From Sabethes cyaneus (taxonomy: Eukaryota > Arthropoda > Insecta > Diptera > Culicidae), in assembly GCF_943734655.1 (NCBI RefSeq), contig NC_071354.1, positions 181,006,911 to 181,070,910 on the forward strand: DNA of 64,000 bases. The letters are read 5' to 3'. The position numbers and the translations under genes were made by a program. Below are positions 1 through 11,300 of this stretch, one piece after another. Each line of letters starts with the position of its first letter. The stretch's first letter is position 1. The notes under the pieces were generated by a model. It was not told the DNA's origin. It worked only from the letters and a program-made list of their open reading frames with translations, and did no database searches.

Positions 1-711
1 TCCTAAAGTGGGGAGAGGTTCTTATTCATCACAGAAAAAATTCTTGCCTCCAAAAACACCTACATGCCAAATTTGGTTCCATTTGCTGGATTAGCTCTCG
101 AGTTATAAGGAAATTTGTATTTCGTTTGTATAGGAGCCCCCCCCCACTTAAAGTGGGGAGGGGTCCCAATTCATCATAGAAAAAAATTTTGTCTCAAAAA
201 ACACACACATGCCAAATTTGGTTCCATTTGCTTGATTAGTTCTCGAGTTATGAGGAAATTGGTATTTCATTTGTACAGGAGCCCCCCCTCTTAAAGTGAG
301 GAGGGGTCCTAATTCAACATAGAAAATTTTCTTGCCCTCGAAAACTTTCACATGCCAAATTTGGTTCCATTTGCTTGATTAGTTCTCGAGTTATGAGGAA
401 ATTTGTATGGAAACCCCCCCTCTTAAAGGGGAGAGGAGTTATAATTCCCCTTATAAAGAGGGGAGGGGTCTCAAATTACCCTAGAATAAATTCTTGTCAC
501 CGAAAACACCCACATGCCAAATTTGGTTCTATTTGCTTGATTAGTTCTCGAGTTATGCAGAAATTTGTGTTTCATTTGTATGGGAGCCCCCCCTCTTAGT
601 GGGGGGAGGGGTCTCTAACCATCACTAAAACCTTTCCTGGCCCCAAAACCCTCTACATGCAAATTTTCACGCCGATTGGTTCAGTAGTTTTTGATTCTAT
701 AAGGAACACAG

Positions 712-789
<78 letters not shown>

Positions 790-866
790 AATCCTTCTTT
801 ATAGGTATAGATTACAGAGTGTCACTTCATTTGGTCCAAATTTAGGTATACCCGGGTCATAATGGG
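1..866. mobile_element. GC-box tandem-unit repeat element ending in TTAA
   Basis: Four to five imperfect units of about 144-160 bp run head to tail through positions 1-655. Each has a poly-C box (near 133, 280, 412, 585) next to a G-rich box, then a conserved stretch reading CCAAATTTGGTTCCATTTGC and CTCGAGTTAT. After the units come a unique 50 bp, a tetranucleotide repeat, and a terminal stretch 800-866 ending GGGTCATAATGGG directly before TTAA (867-870). The last ~60 bp recur inverted at 7707-7770, at the end of a TTAA-flanked element. The same kind of units recur inverted at 16720-17330. I infer a non-autonomous DNA transposon, possibly piggyBac-like from the CCC/GGG end at TTAA. Its left end is outside the window and no transposase is seen. 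Confidence 0.6.
712..789. repeat. (ACAG)n microsatellite
   Basis: About 19 uninterrupted ACAG units inside the GC-box element. The related element at 16720-17330 has only a short 'gtccgtctgtcag' at the equivalent place, so the array probably expanded in this copy. Confidence 0.95.
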
Positions 867-1089
867 TTAACCTAGGAGTACCTGCCTACAAACGATAACA
901 GTGTGCCGGCTTTCGATTTCGAAGAGAACCGGCGAGAAACCGGTTAGGTGAAGAATAATAGCGCTGTCGGAAAGGAGCAACTCCCTGCAGAACCGACAAG
1001 AACCGCTAGCAACGGCACTTCACTGGATAATTACGATTCACTGGATTTCAATTCACTTCACAATTCACTGGAAAAGGATTTGGGAAAAG

Positions 1090-2265
1090 GGGAAGCTACA
1101 AAAGGAGTTCGGCTAGATTACCACGGCATTACACTGGTCAACACCGCCTACACCCTACAAGGTGCTCTCCCAGATTTTGTTCCATCGTCTACTATCAATA
1201 GCAAGAGAATTCGTAAGGCAGTACCAGGTGGGCTTTATTGAAGCACGTGCTACTGTGGATAAAATTTTTAATCTCCGACAAAAACTCCAGAAATGTCAGA
1301 AACAGAACGTGCCCACGCATCATATTTTTCTGGATTTAAGGGCAGCATACAATACAATACATACAATACAGTCGAGCGCGAACAGTTATGGCAGATAATG
1401 CACGAGAAGGGATTTCCGAACAAACTGATTCGGCAAGGGGATGGACTATATCCTGCATGTTATTCAACATCGCTATTAAAGATGTGATCCAGCGAGCGGG
1501 CATCGAAACGAGAGGAACGATCTTCAGCAAGACTAGCCTACTCCTAGCCTTCGCGGACAACCTCGATATCATTTTTAGAAACCTTGGGACAGTGGAGGCA
1601 ATCTACTCCATCAGACTAAACACGGAGGCTAGGGGGATTAGGTCAATGTGTCGAAAACGAAATATTTATATGGCAGGAAGAGGCTCCAGAGAAAACAACG
1701 TTTGCCTCCAACGGGACTATTGACGGCGATGAACTGGAACTGTAGCTAAAATTAAAAAAGAAGAAAACCTATCCAATTTAATTCTACTATGTAGACTACA
1801 TTCTACATAGCAGAATTAAATTGGATAAGTTTTCTTCTTTTTTAATTTTAGGTTTCGTATTCTACTAAGAAGCTCCAAAAACTTCAGTCAACTGGAAATG
1901 ATTGACGGGCTCGTATATTTAGGAACTCTGGTCACCGCCGACAATAAGCTGAGTAAGGAGATTCAATGACGCTGGAAGTCAAACCTGCTTTTCCCTCCGC
2001 AAAACGCTTCGATCAATGAGCATACGCGGCCGCACAAAGCTGACGATCTACAAAACGCTAATCAGACCAGCAATCCTCTCCGGACTTGAGACTGTAAACC
2101 ACGAGTTGCATGTACTACTTGGAGAGATTCCCATCGTGACCTGGTGAAAATTGGGAGACTACGGTGGGCCAGCCACGTCGCAAGAATGTCGGACGACTGT
2201 GCAGTGAAGTTTATACCCCGGCACCAGGAATTAAGGAGTCGAACGTGCTATGCTAGATGGCCGTT
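1090..2265 (+). mobile_element. RTE-like non-LTR retrotransposon remnant (reverse transcriptase)
   Basis: Broken pieces of a LINE reverse transcriptase lie in several frames. They include 'YHGITLVNTAY' (~1120-1152), 'REFVRQYQVGFIEARATVD' (~1205-1260), 'NVPTHHIFLDLRAAYNTI' (~1305-1360), 'MHEKGFPNKLIR' (~1396-1432), 'SCMLFNIAIKDVI' (~1453-1490) and 'LLAFADNLDII' (~1540-1572). The last is the FADD active-site region with the second Asp changed to Asn. After an insertion at 1740-1889 the element continues with 'VYLGTLVTADN' (~1912-1945), 'LRKTLRSMSIRGRTKLTIY' (~1996-2052) and a C-terminal 'RLRWASHVARMSDDCAVK'-like part near 2160-2210. Frameshifts and stops make it dead. RTE is assigned from the style of the motifs; a neighbouring LINE clade is possible. 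A second fragment of the same kind is at 29110-29330 (-). Confidence 0.75.
1740..1889. mobile_element. 150-bp hairpin insertion with 8-bp target duplication
   Basis: The sequence AACTGGAA occurs at 1732-1739 and again at 1890-1897. Removing one copy plus 1740-1889 rejoins the LINE frame (DEL-EMID...LVYLGTL). Inside, 1746-1851 is a near-perfect inverted repeat with arms of about 49 bp and two mismatches. The 3' ~35 bp (to the GCTCCAAAAACTTCAG stretch) lie outside the hairpin. A related hairpin with the same 3' flank sits at 47998-48220. An 8-bp duplication would fit hAT-type integration, but the extreme ends are not clear inverted repeats. Confidence 0.75.
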
Positions 2266-3020
2266 TCAATAAATCAGTTGTTGCATGCGCGATATGACAT
2301 GTTAGGTCGCCTTGTTAATACAACAGCTCCATAGTAATGGCGCTCAATAGTGGTACAAAAAAGTTGGTGACCATGGCGTTATTATTAACTGTTACTTTAC
2401 GACTGACAAAGTCATTTTTATTGTATAGCAGCTTATCAAGCGCTTATTCCTCCGGCTCATAAAGTTCAACAAACAGACATATTTTCAGAATAAAACGGAG
2501 TTTCGGTAATGGCATAGAATCCTCATCCTTTACTCCAATACAAAACGAACCGCAAAATAGTTTTTCACGTGCACATTAGTAAAAACTATTTCCAAGTTAC
2601 AGTTCAACTGTAGTATATTGTAGTTCTAATCGATAAAAATATGCAATATAAAACAATTCGAATCAAAACATTTTGGAGAAGCCAGGAATTGTTTTAAGTT
2701 CATGCTAATAGTTATTAACCACAAAAGAAACGCCCTTCCATGCTTTATCACATCGTATAAACGGACATGATTTTGATTTGATTCATGTTTTCAGAGTCTT
2801 GCAACCCGCGACTGGTGGTTCGCCTCTTTAAAATTGACCTGACTGAATTTACTTGTTTACTTACATCATTTCCGGTGTCTTGCATGGCACAGTCGCTACC
2901 AAAGCTCGACGCCTTGCAGTAGCTGTGCATTCCACCGGATTGCACAATTTTATTATCGAATGCATTCTATATGTATCCGATGTGTTTTTTATTACCCAAA
3001 CACTACTATTGAACCCTACA
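2266..3020. other. No recognised feature
   Basis: AT-rich, no supported gene or repeat. Short open frames here look like chance. Confidence 0.5.
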
Positions 3021-3022
3021 TA

Positions 3023-3421
3023 GAGTAAGGAGGGGTAAAAGTGCGATTCAATGATTTATCGGAGCAGATTCCGAGTAAATTTTCTACATTGGCATGGATG
3101 GGTGACTACTTTGACAGCTTGAATCTAACGTAAACTTTGGTTGCTTACGAAGCATAGTTGCTGAGTTATGTTCAAATGTTATTTTAGGGCGGTTTTGATG
3201 TAATTTTTCGTTATACGGCAAATACTATTTCAACCGGTGGATATTACTTGTTGTAGCAGCGTTTTACATCACTCACATATCTGTTTTAAAAATACGGCGA
3301 AAATAATTTACAAAATATATTTCACTTTCCCGTAATTTAATCTAACCCCGTCAAGCGCCTAGCGGAGTAAAACGAAAATTGATGACAACTTCAAACATCG
3401 CATTTATGCCCCGTCCTACTC
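3023..3421. mobile_element. TA-flanked MITE, 399 bp
   Basis: The left end GAGTAAGGAGGGGTAAAAGT matches, with a few mismatches, the reverse complement of the right end (GAGTAGGACGGGGCATAAAT). TA dinucleotides flank both ends (3021-3022, 3422-3423). There is no coding capacity. TA duplication plus terminal inverted repeats suggest mobilisation by a Tc1/mariner-superfamily transposase. Confidence 0.65.
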
Positions 3422-3466
3422 TATCTGTATCAACGTATCCAAACAAGAAACTTTATATTTGGAGTA

Positions 3467-3977
3467 GGGTAACCTGGGGTAATAAACACCGTCGAGACAA
3501 AATCCACATCCCCCGTTGCTATACTGAACAACATTTAAAAAATAATTGTTTGTAGCTTTTTAGGGAAAGGGCGCCTGTAAGTCAAACCAAAATCGTAACA
3601 AATTTTCAGTTCTCTCCGTCGTTTCGATATTTATTTTTCCAATACCAACGAAAACGTTCCTCCAGTAATACATCTTCCCTCCCTCGCTTAGGACTTGTAA
3701 TTACAGCATATGGTGAAGAGCAGAAACAAAGAATTTATTGAATATATTCCCATGAATTGATACTAAACAAACATCTTTGCCCGGCTAGTCTGGTCTTTCA
3801 GACTGTTACACCAATATCAAAAAATCATTTTTCACGCCTTTTTTACAAGTAGGTTACAGAAACTGTGAAGTACTATTCATGACATTATGCTCGGCATAAA
3901 AGATTGGCACTGGCTTTGAACAATAAAAGCGAAAAAGCTTGATTTGCTGAACTGGTCCGTATTACCCCAGGTATCCC
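3467..3977. mobile_element. Second MITE with ~26-bp imperfect inverted ends
   Basis: The left end GGGTAACCTGGGGTAATAAA and the reverse complement of the right end (GGGATACCTGGGGTAATACG) agree over most of ~24 bp. TA precedes the left end (3465-3466), but the right flank is GA, a possible decayed duplication. It starts 44 bp after the previous MITE. Confidence 0.5.
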
Positions 3978-6704
3978 GACGTCTAATAGACAGAGCATGG
4001 ATTTAGTATCGATAACAGCCTCTTTGCAGATCTCGGATGCCGAAACAATATATAGCACCGCGGGCAAAATCGACCATAAAACAGTGGACATAATGTTCGC
4101 CGTAAAAAAGTCAATAACTAGGCAATTCACTGGGTTTATTTGAAAAATTGTGCAATTGCAATGAACATTTGTTGGACTTAAACCTACTGTGAATATCAAG
4201 TAAAGTTATTTATTTACATTGGGCGTTGGTAAATTGGTCTTTGAACTGCTCACGACCTAAACTAATTCTCCAAGGAAAGAGATGCGATTCAAGGAAAATG
4301 TCTTACCAAATACTAAAGGACCCAAATATTCATTGCATTAAATCCATCTTACAGAAAAGTACTGATTCACAAAGCAAAGTCTCAGAAAATGAAAGATAAG
4401 AAGCTGGATCAGTGATTTTCAATCGATGTGCTACTTTCATCGAGCAACTGGAACGGTTAGGCAAGAAATATAACCCAGCTGTAAGCAGAAACGTGCGACT
4501 ATCGGCTCCTAACCACGGTATTAAACAGGAAAAATATAAACCCGATTGAAATAGTGCTTCACCATGAATCGAAACGAAATACATAAATCGAAGGTGTGGT
4601 TTGCTCCGCTGATCCCCGCCGCTCGGAATACAGCAGTGCAGCGGATTCAGGTGAAACGTTCGGTTCGATCGTTTAGTCTAGCCCGAAGGATACTCATTTG
4701 AGCGTATTTCTATGAATATCTGGTTCACTGTACACTGTCCGAGTAGACGACACTGACAAGCAGACGCAACACACAGCCCATATTCCACCGAGTGGTAATT
4801 TTTATGTGCAATTATTCAGCATATGTGTTTTATACTAGGGGAATTCTTACGAAAACTACACTTGTGCAGTTGTTTTAGCAACGGATATTATCTCCTCTTG
4901 TGTGTGTCACAATCATGCAAACATCGATGTAAGTACAGACTGAAGACTCGCTCTGGTCGCGCGGGGTTCAAGTTTCAACACTCCAAGGCATAATGTACCC
5001 TTTCGTACCAACACATTTCCTTTTCCAGTGAAATTGAAATCATGTGTTTCGGTTGGGCACGTGCTGTTTGCCTCTTTTGTTCAGCTGAATTCCTTGGGTG
5101 AACTGTTGAAAATTAAAAGCAGTCATTTTAATAAATTAGCAATTAAGGGATGTTCATATTATTTGAACATTTTCATCATCAACCATGTTGGCTCAAAGGA
5201 AGCGATACAAAATAATTGAAGGTCCGCGTAAAACTACCTTAAAGTAAGGGCAGTGTTATTTGTTCATCAAAACTAACTATCCAATTTGTACTTAAAATTA
5301 CCAAACAATTTTGGTATACATTTCGCTTAGGTAAAGCTTTCGTGGACAGTATATTTTTCAATTTACTGAAAATGAGCGACCATAAAAACTATTGTAATTG
5401 ATTTGCAAATTTTTCATTCAAACACCCAACCCGCTATTATTGTGGCAAACTGATCCAACGGATGTTTCCTCGTTCGAGCCCAGCGAACCTAACCCAACGC
5501 AGAGTGCGCAGCGATTTGCATGCCGCTTGAGTTAGGCTGGCCTGGCCGTTCAATGTTTGCCCTACAGCGGGACAGGATTCTTGACACGAGCTGATTGCGG
5601 TGGAAATTGCAGCATTACCAAAGGAAAGTAAATGCAAGCTGCTGCTCCTTTCTGTGTGCACAAACTCGATCGAGACGGTCGAGACCTTGTTTATCGCAGC
5701 GATTCGATCGTTCCATCGACCAGAATAATCAAACGTTGAAGCAAACTGAACGAGAGAGAAAGGAAGGCAGGAAGAACGGAAGACACGTAGGTAGAAGTTT
5801 GCCCTCGTGCCAAACTGGTCCTCGATTAAACAATACATCTTGAGAGGGACACCCAGGCTCAAATTGACGATAATTGTTGTGGTCCTGCTTGTCGTCCTGA
5901 TCGAATTCGCGCCTCCAACGAGGAGGGACTGACGAACCGACTATACTTTAGGGGGCCGAACCTGACAAAGGTCGATGACTTGGCTTGGCTCGCAATATAG
6001 AAGGAGGGACATCTGTTGTCGAGTGTGATGCCATTAAAAATCTCAAAGCAGTCAACCCTAAAAAAGCAGATTGCAAGGCAGATGCTCTTGCTGTTCGGCA
6101 ATGGAAGTGAACGGAAGAAAGCAACAAAGACTCGAAATGACTTGTTAGCAGTGGCAGCAGCAGCAGCCAAGCAGAACTATCGGAGACTAATTATTTGGGG
6201 TCATTAAAAACTCGAAAAAATAAAGCCAGCGACGAGAACAGAACAATGCGAAAAGTCATAAACCTAGACAAAATTAAAAGCCCATGAATTTCATTAAAAC
6301 GTGATCTGTTCACACTGATTCTGCCTGACAGATCAAACGATCTCGTACAACTTTGTTACGTGTACAAAATAATAATTAAAGAATTATCCTTTGTTTCACA
6401 GATCATCACTCATACGTATGCAATACATTTTAAAAACTTGCAGTTTGTTTTGCTTTTGAAACTTTTGAAATTATTAAATTGTTATCATCAAACATGCTTA
6501 TTAAAATTATATGCAACTCGACAAAAAATATGGCGATTTTGCATAAGAAAATGAAAAAACTTGAAAATCTTCTTTCACATCTTGATCGCCCAAAAGAGAA
6601 AATTCAATGATCAATATTGGGCAACGAAAGAACTATGCGGAATTAATTACCAACAAATAACTATTTAGTACCTGCATTTGAAATTTAATACTCTAATTTT
6701 TAAG
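3978..6704. other. No recognised feature
   Basis: Mixed-composition sequence without a supportable gene. A 141-codon minus-strand frame (5437-5862) and shorter overlapping frames show no family resemblance and no supporting splice structure, so I leave them uncalled. Confidence 0.45.
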
Positions 6705-7660
6705 TTAAACGTTTTGCCGGGAAAGCCCCCTGAAGATCCAGCATCGTACAGACCAATCTGTCTGCTGTATACATTCGGGAAACTTCTAGAAAGGACTACC
6801 CTCAATAGGCTGATGAAATTTACGGAGAGCACACACGGTCTGTCTAAGATGCAATTTGATATTCGGAAGGGCAGCTACACGAGTGATGCCATTCGTACTG
6901 TAGTGGAGAAGGCCGAAAAATCGGCCAAACAGAAACGAAGCGGCGATCGACATTGCGCTGTAATAACGATTAATATCAAAAATGCCTTCAATAGCACCAG
7001 TTGAGAGGCCATCGCCATATCAATGCACAGAATGAGGGTCCCTGAAGAGTCTCTGATCCTGAAGAGCTACTTCCAAAACAGAGTGCTAGTCTACGAGACT
7101 GCCAAGGGGCAGAGATCGGTGAACATTACGGCGGGATTTCCTCAAGGTTCCATCCTCGGACCGACTCTCTGGAACGGAATGTATAATTGTTTGAGTTAGT
7201 CACCGTTCACTGGAATGGAATGGAACGGAATGTATAATGGTGTGCTAACGCTGAAGCTACCCAAACAGGTAATGATCGTTGGTTTTGCCGTCGACATAAT
7301 ACTGTCGGTAGCAGGAGAGATCCCGGAAGAGGATGAACTGCTGATTACTGAGACGATCGGAATGATAGAAAATTGGATGCAGGGAGTGAAGCTGCAGATT
7401 GCACATAACAAATCGGAAGTGCTGCTGGTCAGTAACTGCAAAGCGATACAGCGAACATAAATCACAGTAGAAGAGTATGCCATACTCTCGAAGCGAGCAG
7501 TGAATCACCTACCCTACTAGCACGGTTGTTACGAAGTTGTTGTGGTAACGAATATATGACTAATTTCAGTCGTAATCCAGTTACTTCAACTAAATGAAGT
7601 GTGCTACTTGGGTAGGGATGATGATCGACGATCGACTCAACTGAAGACAGCCACATGGAC
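6705..7660 (+). mobile_element. R1-type LINE remnant A (reverse transcriptase)
   Basis: Fragments in order include 'LPGKPPEDPASYRPICLLY' (~6714), 'GLSKMQFDIRKGSYTSDAI' (~6837), 'HCAVITINIKNAFNS' (~6951), a stop near 7001, 'YFQNRVLVYETAKGQRSVNI' (~7069), 'TAGFPQGSILGPTLWN' (~7129) and 'IVGFAVDIILSVAGEI' (~7276). Domain order and wording match the R1 clade; the endonuclease and 5' half are missing. The active-site motif FADD reads FAVD at 7284-7295, one base change from Asp to Val. A 20-bp segment around 7171-7190 is duplicated at ~7222-7241 with a stop between the copies. A MITE sits at 7512-7612, after which the frame resumes as 'GMMIDDRLN'. Confidence 0.85.
7512..7612. mobile_element. 101-bp TA-flanked MITE, copy 1
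   Basis: TA at 7510-7511 and 7613-7614. The ends CCCTACTAGCAC and (reverse complement) CCCAAGTAGCAC form a 12-bp imperfect inverted repeat. Deleting the element and one TA gives cac-cta-ggg-atg-atg-atc-gac, an uninterrupted reading (HLGMMID) at exactly the place the R1 protein needs it, which fixes both boundaries. Other copies are at 48671-48777 and 58211-58317. Confidence 0.85.
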
Positions 7661-7706
7661 TAGTGTTCGACATCGACACGAAAATTGAAGTCTGGATTCC
7701 GGTTAA

Positions 7707-8221
7707 ATATGACCCGGGTATACCTAAATTTGGACCAAATGAAGTGAAACTCTGTAATCTATTATATTATGGCTCGAATGTGTCGGGAAACGCAAAATCG
7801 TCATTTGGAATGCTTTCAAGGCCAAAATATCCGAGGTTAAATATTTTATAGGCTCAATTTCAAACCAACAAATTACAAAGTTTTTTACAGATTTCTTATC
7901 GAATTTTGTGATAGATTTTACATATAAATACTAATTTACATGTCAGGTAATGTTTCGTCACTAAATGTAGACTTTTTCATGCGTTTTGGAGACAAAAATT
8001 TTTTCGCCATTTTTTCAACTTTTTTTCCGCCATTTGTCACAACTTTGTACTGTTGAAAATACAGATGAAATGACAAAAACCGACAAATTATATCACACAC
8101 ACATCAGATTGATGTCTTATCTCTCTTGTAGTGATATATTAACAATGCTAACTGTTGAAATTCAGCAGTAAACAGGTTTTGAAGACGAGGTATGATATAT
8201 CATACGCTGGGTCATAATGGG
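7707..8221. mobile_element. TTAA-flanked non-autonomous element (piggyBac-like?)
   Basis: TTAA lies on both sides (7703-7706 and 8222-8225). The left end ATATGACCCGGG and the reverse complement of the right end CCCATTATGACCC share the core ATNATGACCC. The left ~60 bp match, inverted, the right end of the element at 1-866, which also abuts TTAA. The 515 bp contain no transposase. TTAA duplication with CCC/GGG ends is the piggyBac-family signature; relationship to an autonomous element is inferred. Confidence 0.6.
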
Positions 8222-8304
8222 TTAAAAATCGCAACAAACTGTTTGATCTCGTGCTTGATCTGTAACGGTAAACGAAACGCAAAGCACGTAACGGGAGGTC
8301 CAAG

Positions 8305-11300
8305 GTGCCCGGCTGGTGTGACGTCGACCAAGCCACGATCATAGTGCAAGTGACACAACTCAACCTGAACCACTGCAGCACGCCTCAGCAGCTGCTACAC
8401 CAAGCAGTTTTCGAGTCGACAACGGACATTGCCATCATCTCGGACCCATTTCGCGTCCCTGCCGAAAACGGCAACTGGGTCTCGGATTGGTCCGGGACGG
8501 CGGCTTTATGGACGACAAGCAGGTTCCTGGTTCAAGAGGTTGTGTCAACCGCAGAAAACGGATTTGCGGTTGCCAAAGTGTGTGGAGTGTTCTACTGCAG
8601 CTGTTATGCTCCGCCGAGTTGGTCTATCGTGCAGTTTACGCGGATGGTAGACCAAGTATCAGTCGTGCTGATCTGTGCTGGTCTAAAGCCGGCGGTTGTG
8701 GCAGGCGACTACAACGCTTGGGCGGTAGAGTGTGGAAGCCCTCGCACGAGCCATAGGGGTCGGATTCTGCTTGAGGCTCTGACAAAACTCAACGTAGACC
8801 TGATCAACGTCGGTACCACAAGTACCTTCAGTAGGAATGGTGCAGGGTCTATCATCAACGTGACTTTCAACAGTCCTGGTCGGATAGAAGACTGGAGGGT
8901 AGACAATGGCTACACTCACAGTGACCATCAGGCGGTCCGCTATGGTGTCGGTCAGATAACGATGCGGCAGGTGGCGAGTAGAGCCGACACGCCAACCACC
9001 CGTGGATGGAAGACATCTTACTTCGATCCCGACGTATTTGTGGAAGCGATCCGAAGCGAATGCGGTGATCGCTGTATGCCCGATCCGAACGCTGATCATT
9101 TGATTGAGGTACTGTCGCGAGCGTGTGACGCTACCATGCCTAGGAAAGGTCGACCTAGGTATGGGAGGTCCCCGGCTTACCGGTGGACTGATGAAATTGC
9201 GGAACTCCGAGGAGCGTGCTTTCGTGCGAGGAGAATTATGCAAAGAGATCGTTCGGACGAAGGCAGGGCTGAATGTCGAGTAGCCCTTGTTGCTGCACGC
9301 ACAGCGCTTAAGAGTGGGATAAAAGCTAGTAAACGAGCCTGCTTTGAAAGGTTATGTGCTAGTGCCAATGCGAACCCGTGGGTGATGCCTACAGGGTCGT
9401 AATGGCAAAGACCAAAGGCGTGATGGCGCCCGCAGAGCAATCGCCAGAGATGCTGGAGCGGATCATCGAGGGCTTCTTTCCACGCCAAGAGCCAAGGCCC
9501 TGGCCCCAGGCCGCTGAGTATTCCAACGGCCGACGTTCCAGTATCTCAGACCATAGTGTAGGATGGTTGGCTTCCCAGCCAAACATCCAAAGTAACGTGG
9601 ACGACGGCGGTTTAGAGGTCGGAGATGAAGTGACGGCTACGAACTCATTGAGATCGCTAAATCCCTAAAGATGAGCAAGGCACCGGGGCCAGACGGAATC
9701 CCGAATATGGCCATTAAAGCGGCTATTCTAGAGGCTCCCGAATTATTCTGGGCAGTAATGAGTAGATGCCTGGAAGCTGGCCACTTCCCGGACAGATGGA
9801 AGCGACAGAACCTGGTCCTATTGCCGAAGCCGGGAAAACCTCCGGGTGTCTCCTCGTCATATAGGCCGATCTGTCGGCGCGATACCTCCGGTAAGGTGCT
9901 GGGGAGGGTTATCCTTAACAGACCCGTACAGTACACTGAGGGTACAAACGGTCAGTCAAGGAACCAATTCGGGTTTCGAAAAGGAAAATCTACGGTGGAT
10001 GCCATCTTGTCTGTCACTAAGACAGCCGAGATGGCAATCCAGCCCAAGAGGACAGGCAGGATAAAGTGGTGCAGAACGCACCGCTTAAGCAAAACATCAT
10101 TTTGCAGAGCAACGGCGTGTTTGTTCCACTTTTTCAACTTCTAGAATACTTTGGGATCTTTTTTACACTTACTCCTGCTGAAATTTCCTAACAAAAATCA
10201 ATAATTTTTGTTATTTTTGACGATTTTTGGCAAGAATCAAAATCATTATGTGGGGCAAAACGCCAAAGCCCGTGGGCAAAATGCACCAAGTTTGCCCAGC
10301 TAAGCGTTAAACGCAACCAGCAAATTTACATATAATCACGTGTTGTATAAACTCCTAAAACTAGGCTGCCGAAATGGCGGAAGCGTTCGTTATAGCGTTT
10401 GTTACATACGCTTGTTTGTTGGGATATAATGGGTTCATATCTCAACATAATTGGCAATAAAATTTAATCATCTACTTTTCTCCAACTGATGTGTGATGAA
10501 ATATTGTAAGTTAAACAATGTACAATTAGGTTTAAGGCAAATTCTAAGTCCTATATAATGCATAATATTGCTACATTTTTGATAAATAATCCGAAACAAA
10601 AGTTGTAGTGCAAATTAAAAATATTTTATAACTGTTCGATCCCGCTGTGATGCATTCTACCTCTATTTTGCATTTTGAAGTTTTTTTTGCAATTAATGTG
10701 AAAAACATGCCTAGTTAATGCCGCTTTTGTGATGAATCATCAAGTATGACAATATATCAATTAGATAGACCGTATTGATTATGAAATTTGCATACTAACT
10801 AGTGGTAAAAGCTTAAGAGAAAACCGTGATTTCTTACATGTGGACTGAGATTGCGGATAATCGCTTGATTTTATTGGATGTGGCTATGATTGATGCTTTT
10901 ACATGCGACACAATTATGAATTAGCTTGTTTTACACCAAAATAAAACGCGCATTCATAATTTTACGAAATAGTTTCCGCGTTTTTAAACGATTAATAGCA
11001 TGGGCCATTCTACCCCCCGGTGCGTTCTGGACAGTCTTCGCCTGACACGCTTGACGTGAGAAATGCGCGAGCTGGGACTCCAGAGCCAACTCGCTCCGGA
11101 ACGTCCAAGTGCCGGTGTCGATGTACAGAATTCTCGAAAATTATTTCCAGAATCGTGTGCTATACTACAACACGGAGGAGGGTCAGAAGTGCGTTTCAAT
11201 CACCGCAGGGGTTCCGCAAGGTTCCATGCTGGGCCCGGTGTTGTAGAACGTCATGTATGACGAGGTGTTAAAGCTAAAATGCCCGGTAGGGGTAGTGATT

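Noticed and set aside
1..655. ~144-bp regular units considered as satellite DNA
   Set aside because: Only four to five units, and the same units occur within another element at 16720-17330, so they belong to a transposon.
5437..5862. 141-codon minus-strand frame
   Set aside because: No family resemblance, no splice or promoter support, and overlapped by a frame on the other strand.
8683..9243. 186-codon minus-strand frame
   Set aside because: Antisense shadow of the R1 endonuclease coding region.
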